NCBI RefSeq assembly: GCF_040760075.1
Contig: NZ_CP142884.1
Span: 3,410,001 to 3,474,000 of the forward strand
Direction: 5' to 3'
Length of the DNA: 64,000 bases
Source of the DNA: Sphingobacterium sp. R2
GTDB lineage: Bacteria > Bacteroidota > Bacteroidia > Sphingobacteriales > Sphingobacteriaceae
Under the pieces are notes generated by a model that worked only from the letters and a program-made list of their open reading frames with translations, had not been told where the DNA came from and searched no databases. Made by a program: the position numbers and the translations under genes. Each line of letters begins with the position of its first letter. The stretch's first letter is position 1. Positions 61,587 to 64,000 of the stretch are shown in pieces.

Positions 61587-63101
61587 CTAGATATCATTGA
61601 GTTTAAATTCCATGGTTTCGGGTCGCAAATGGCTTCCTTTTTCCTTCATCACGCCATTTTTATCGATATAAATATAATAGGGAATACCAGGGATATTAAA
61701 TATTTTAGATAAATCTACACTTTGTTGGGAATTTAGAAAATAGTGTTCACCGCCCAATTGAAGCTTGTTCAAAGTCCGCAGATACCTATCCTCATCTGAG
61801 AATACACAGATATAAACAAAGCTAATTGCTTTGTTTTTAAGTTTTTGTTCCAATTTTTTGGAATTCGGCATCTCCTTTAAACATGGGCCGCACCAAGGGG
61901 ACCATATATCAACATAGATTACCTTATTTTTATTTTTAGCAATGATTTCTTTAAAAATTTCTTCTATCCCCGATGAAAACTTGTGGTCCTTTATTTTTTC
62001 GCTCAGTGGAGCTGGGGTTTCAATTTCAGTCTTAGTTTGTTTATAAATATTGAATAGCTGGTCTTTTAAGTATGGTTTTGTAATATACTTATCGATGATA
62101 GCGTAGTTGTTCTCGTATAAATTAACAGACTGTCTTCCAAGGCTTCTACTAAAAGCTGTCGTGAGCATAATTTCTCTTAAAAACGGATCTTCTATCATGT
62201 TAATAGTGCCATTGATTTTTAATGAATCGACCACTTTAGTTGGACCCAATATTCCTCCGCTTGGTATTATATCAATGTCTTTTGGAAGTTTGCCTTCTTT
62301 AGCCATGCGTTCGTAAAGATAAAAGTAAAAACTACTAGCCACAGCATTTAAGGTTTGTGTATTTTTTAATTGTTCAGTTGTTAAGGGTAACCATTCTTTT
62401 AATTGCTCAAAGTACTTGGCTGGTACTACCTGTGTCGTGTCAAAGGGTAAAAAATTGTTTTGCTCACGATGATTCATGGGGTAATGGCCTAGATCATCAA
62501 AATATTTGTTTTTTAGATCTGTCCTGATCCAAGATTTGCATTCATCATTTGGGTGATAAGAAGCGTCAAATGCTTGAAAAATGTCTGTTGCAATTTTCAA
62601 CCTATTTTGGATATGGCTTTTGTATTCCTCAATTTCCATTTCCTTGAAAGATTTTAATTGTTCTTCCCACATTTTAAACATTCTTGCGTCAGAATAATAA
62701 ATCTTTAAGAATGTGCTAATATCCTGATTGGTCTTCGCATGATCACCCGCATATTCAATAGATTCTAAGACTTTTGCCATGGAATTTTTATCGCCATCAA
62801 AGATAAGTTTTAGATTATCTTTTGGTTGCAATAAAATAACAAACGATGTTTTATAGACCAAGTATATCTCAGACAGTAAGTCAATGGGGATAGATTGAGA
62901 AAAAGTACCATTGCTATCCACATCAATATTCACCTGTAGACTTGGAAGCCCAAGTCGTTGTACATGGGCTGTAAAGGGTATGCTTCTGTCGTATTTTTTT
63001 ATTTTTCCCGATAATAATGCGCAGTTCATCCGATCGGGTGTACCTTGACCCCAAGCGAAAAAGGTCAGGCAAATGGCTATACATATTAAAATGTGTCTCA
63101 T
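61587..63101 (-). CDS. TlpA-like thiol-disulfide oxidoreductase, long form
   Basis: 504 residues. Signal peptide to about residue 20 (ending WGQ). The N-terminal beta part is DUF4369-like (NCALLSGKIKKYDRSIPFTA). A helical middle of about 250 residues follows, then a C-terminal thioredoxin fold (about 375-504) with CxxC in DIWSPWCGPCLKEMPNSK and the cis-Pro loop IPGIPYYIYIDKNG. It is periplasmic or secreted. It is convergent with the lipoprotein operon and stands alone. Confidence 0.87.
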   Translation of the reverse strand: MRHILICIAICLTFFAWGQGTPDRMNCALLSGKIKKYDRSIPFTAHVQRLGLPSLQVNIDVDSNGTFSQSIPIDLLSEIYLVYKTSFVILLQPKDNLKLIFDGDKNSMAKVLESIEYAGDHAKTNQDISTFLKIYYSDARMFKMWEEQLKSFKEMEIEEYKSHIQNRLKIATDIFQAFDASYHPNDECKSWIRTDLKNKYFDDLGHYPMNHREQNNFLPFDTTQVVPAKYFEQLKEWLPLTTEQLKNTQTLNAVASSFYFYLYERMAKEGKLPKDIDIIPSGGILGPTKVVDSLKINGTINMIEDPFLREIMLTTAFSRSLGRQSVNLYENNYAIIDKYITKPYLKDQLFNIYKQTKTEIETPAPLSEKIKDHKFSSGIEEIFKEIIAKNKNKVIYVDIWSPWCGPCLKEMPNSKKLEQKLKNKAISFVYICVFSDEDRYLRTLNKLQLGGEHYFLNSQQSVDLSKIFNIPGIPYYIYIDKNGVMKEKGSHLRPETMEFKLNDI

Positions 63102-63302
63102 AATAATGGAATCTTATCGAAAAAAATCATAATTAAGGCTTAATAAATCTTTGATTTACTTGAATACAATATATTGTAAATATTTTAAATAAAAAGATAT
63201 ATTTTGTTCAAAAATATGACGAATAATCTCAATAAAGCTTCATTCCGCACTGATGATCTTAAGAAATTAAAATAGTTTAAAACCCAAATCCGTCTAATAT
63301 AA

Positions 63303-63467
63303 ACTCCGAGTAGATATCTTTCTTATACTGCTTCCCTTAATCAATTAGGCACCAATCAAACTACGCTAGCTACAACGCTAGGTTCTGTTGTTAGACGTAT
63401 GGAAATATTTAACGCATCAGGAACTAGCTTAGGATATATTCCAATATATGACCACATTAATCCGTAA
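63303..63467 (+). pseudogene. C-terminal remnant of an unknown protein
   Basis: An open frame without a start: TPSRYLSYTASLNQLGTNQT continuing TLGSVVRRMEIFNASGTSLG and YIPIYDHINP, stop at 63465-63467. The repeated Gln/Thr and the compact beta end recall tails of phage or cell-surface fibres, but I cannot name it. Confidence 0.4.
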
Positions 63468-63487
63468 AATATTTAAATAAACGAATA

Positions 63488-63635
63488 ATGCCTTTAAAAT
63501 TAAATCTCGATCAATTAACTGTACCTGAACTATTCAAAAAAAATTTTACGAATAGAAAATGGTAGTGCGGTGTATGATAAGATCGACAGCTACACTGGCC
63601 AGGACAGTCGATGGACATTGGTCGTTATGTTTTAA
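63488..63635 (+). pseudogene. 48-residue small protein frameshifted at an A8 run
   Basis: The ATG at 63488 gives MPLKLNLDQLTVPELFKK, then an A8 run (63536-63543). As written the frame ends at FTNRKW. With seven A it continues ILRIENGSAVYDKIDSYTGQ and DSRWTLVVMF to a TAA at 63633-63635, followed at once by a terminator. The coherent extension shows the real gene. The extra A is a mutation, phase variation or a sequence error. Confidence 0.55.
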
Positions 63636-63648
63636 TCATGCAACCAAG

Positions 63649-63675
63649 AGCCTAGACCAAAAATCTAGGCTTTTA
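63649..63675 (+). terminator. Terminator after the small frameshifted gene
   Basis: The stem AGCCTAGA / TCTAGGCT with a 7-nt loop is followed by TTTTA. It lies 14 nt after the stop reached by the corrected frame. Confidence 0.8.
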
Positions 63676-63776
63676 CTATTAATTGCCTGTTCCTAAAAGC
63701 ATTACTTAAAAAAAACGGTCTTTTTGTTTTAGGGGAATGGACGCAGATAGCCGCTATTATTGCTGTGTACAGAACA

Positions 63777-64000
63777 CTATAAAACCCGTTTTTCAAGAAT
63801 AATGCTATCTCCATCATTACTCATCTTCTGAAAACCCAATTTTTCAGCAAATTTCAGTGCCTTAAGATTCGTTATTTCAGTCTTTGCTACCAAAACATTT
63901 ACCTGGTACTTTTCTTTTGCCAATGCTATCAACAACTCAAAAGCTGCAGACATTATTCCTTTTCCCCAATATTTGGGCAGCAAAGAACCACCAATCTCAA
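63777..64000 (-). CDS. GNAT-family N-acetyltransferase, C-terminal part (5' end outside window)
   Basis: The 74 codons seen are the C-terminal half of a GNAT fold of the RimJ/RimL type: LLPKYWGKGIMSAAFELLIA carries the acetyl-CoA loop, and NLKALKFAEKLGFQKMS is the typical last helix and strand. The frame is open to the window edge. Substrate unknown. Confidence 0.85.
   Translation of the reverse strand, partial: EIGGSLLPKYWGKGIMSAAFELLIALAKEKYQVNVLVAKTEITNLKALKFAEKLGFQKMSNDGDSIILEKRVL

Larger units (their letters stand above)
63102..63776. other. Region with small remnants before the acetyltransferase
   Basis: It contains the fragments at 63303-63467 and 63488-63635 and the terminator at 63649-63675. 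The rest is AT-rich with no gene seen. Confidence 0.5.

Noticed and set aside
1..64000. CRISPR array, tRNA or rRNA genes
   Set aside because: I looked for spaced direct repeats and for cloverleaf or rRNA-like segments and saw none.

Overview
The window looks like a chromosomal segment of a Bacteroidota bacterium, most likely Sphingobacterium or a close relative. This rests on two SusC/SusD nutrient-uptake loci, an ECF sigma/FecR pair, many lipoproteins with short LxSC lipoboxes, TAnnTTTG-type -7 promoter elements, weak Shine-Dalgarno sites and a SPASM peptide maturase of the grasp-with-spasm type. The genus is inferred from general similarity, not from a search.

Layout. 1-814: C-terminal part of a CstA-type carrier. 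815-13577: an amino-sugar utilisation locus on the + strand (LacI-type operator, SusC, SusD, esterase-like hydrolase, GH109-type Gfo/Idh/MocA enzyme, NagB, FHS sugar permease, NagA), closed by a convergent LacI regulator. Its logic is import of an N-acetylhexosamine glycan, trimming outside the cytoplasm, uptake of the amino sugar, then deacetylation and deamination. No sugar kinase is present. 13578-16200: a decayed paralogue of a gene found at 46.4 kb, then a minus-strand trio (Crp/Fnr regulator, HXXEE membrane protein, small membrane protein). 16641-17993: a DUF3472/DUF5077 lipoprotein. 18140-22648: a 1502-residue superfamily-1 helicase with a C-terminal Vsr/DUF559-like nuclease, probably antiphage. 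22987-23544: a DUF4382-like lipoprotein. 24061-34497: a second, sigma/anti-sigma controlled SusCD locus ending in a TlpA-like thioredoxin. 34791-37019: an AraC regulator and a Tet-type MFS exporter. 37282-41380: a dinB-dnaE mutagenic polymerase cassette.

From about 41.4 kb to the end the sequence becomes a mosaic of accessory genes, generally AT-rich. It contains a toxin-antitoxin locus whose toxin gene is destroyed by an IS3-family element, an SDR gene, a doubly broken AraC pseudogene, a minus-strand run of small secreted or immunity-like genes with two copies of the same unknown C-terminal remnant, an Rpn-type nuclease gene split by a 49-nt insertion, and a run of unknown genes. Next come a LuxR regulator with two matching operator-like palindromes in front of a zinc-ribbon gene and of an operon for secreted and outer-membrane-barrel proteins, and a grasp-with-spasm maturase remnant cut by an IS256-family element with an exact 8-bp target duplication. 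The end holds a TIKI/EreA-like lipoprotein overlapping a glycosyltransferase stub, a second TlpA-like protein, small remnants and a partial GNAT acetyltransferase.

The best candidates for something undescribed are the LuxR-palindrome operon at 51.99-56.49 kb and the interrupted SPASM, TIKI lipoprotein and glycosyltransferase group at 57.9-61.4 kb. The helicase-nuclease and the HTH/DUF6922-AbiEii locus are defence-type genes of families already known.
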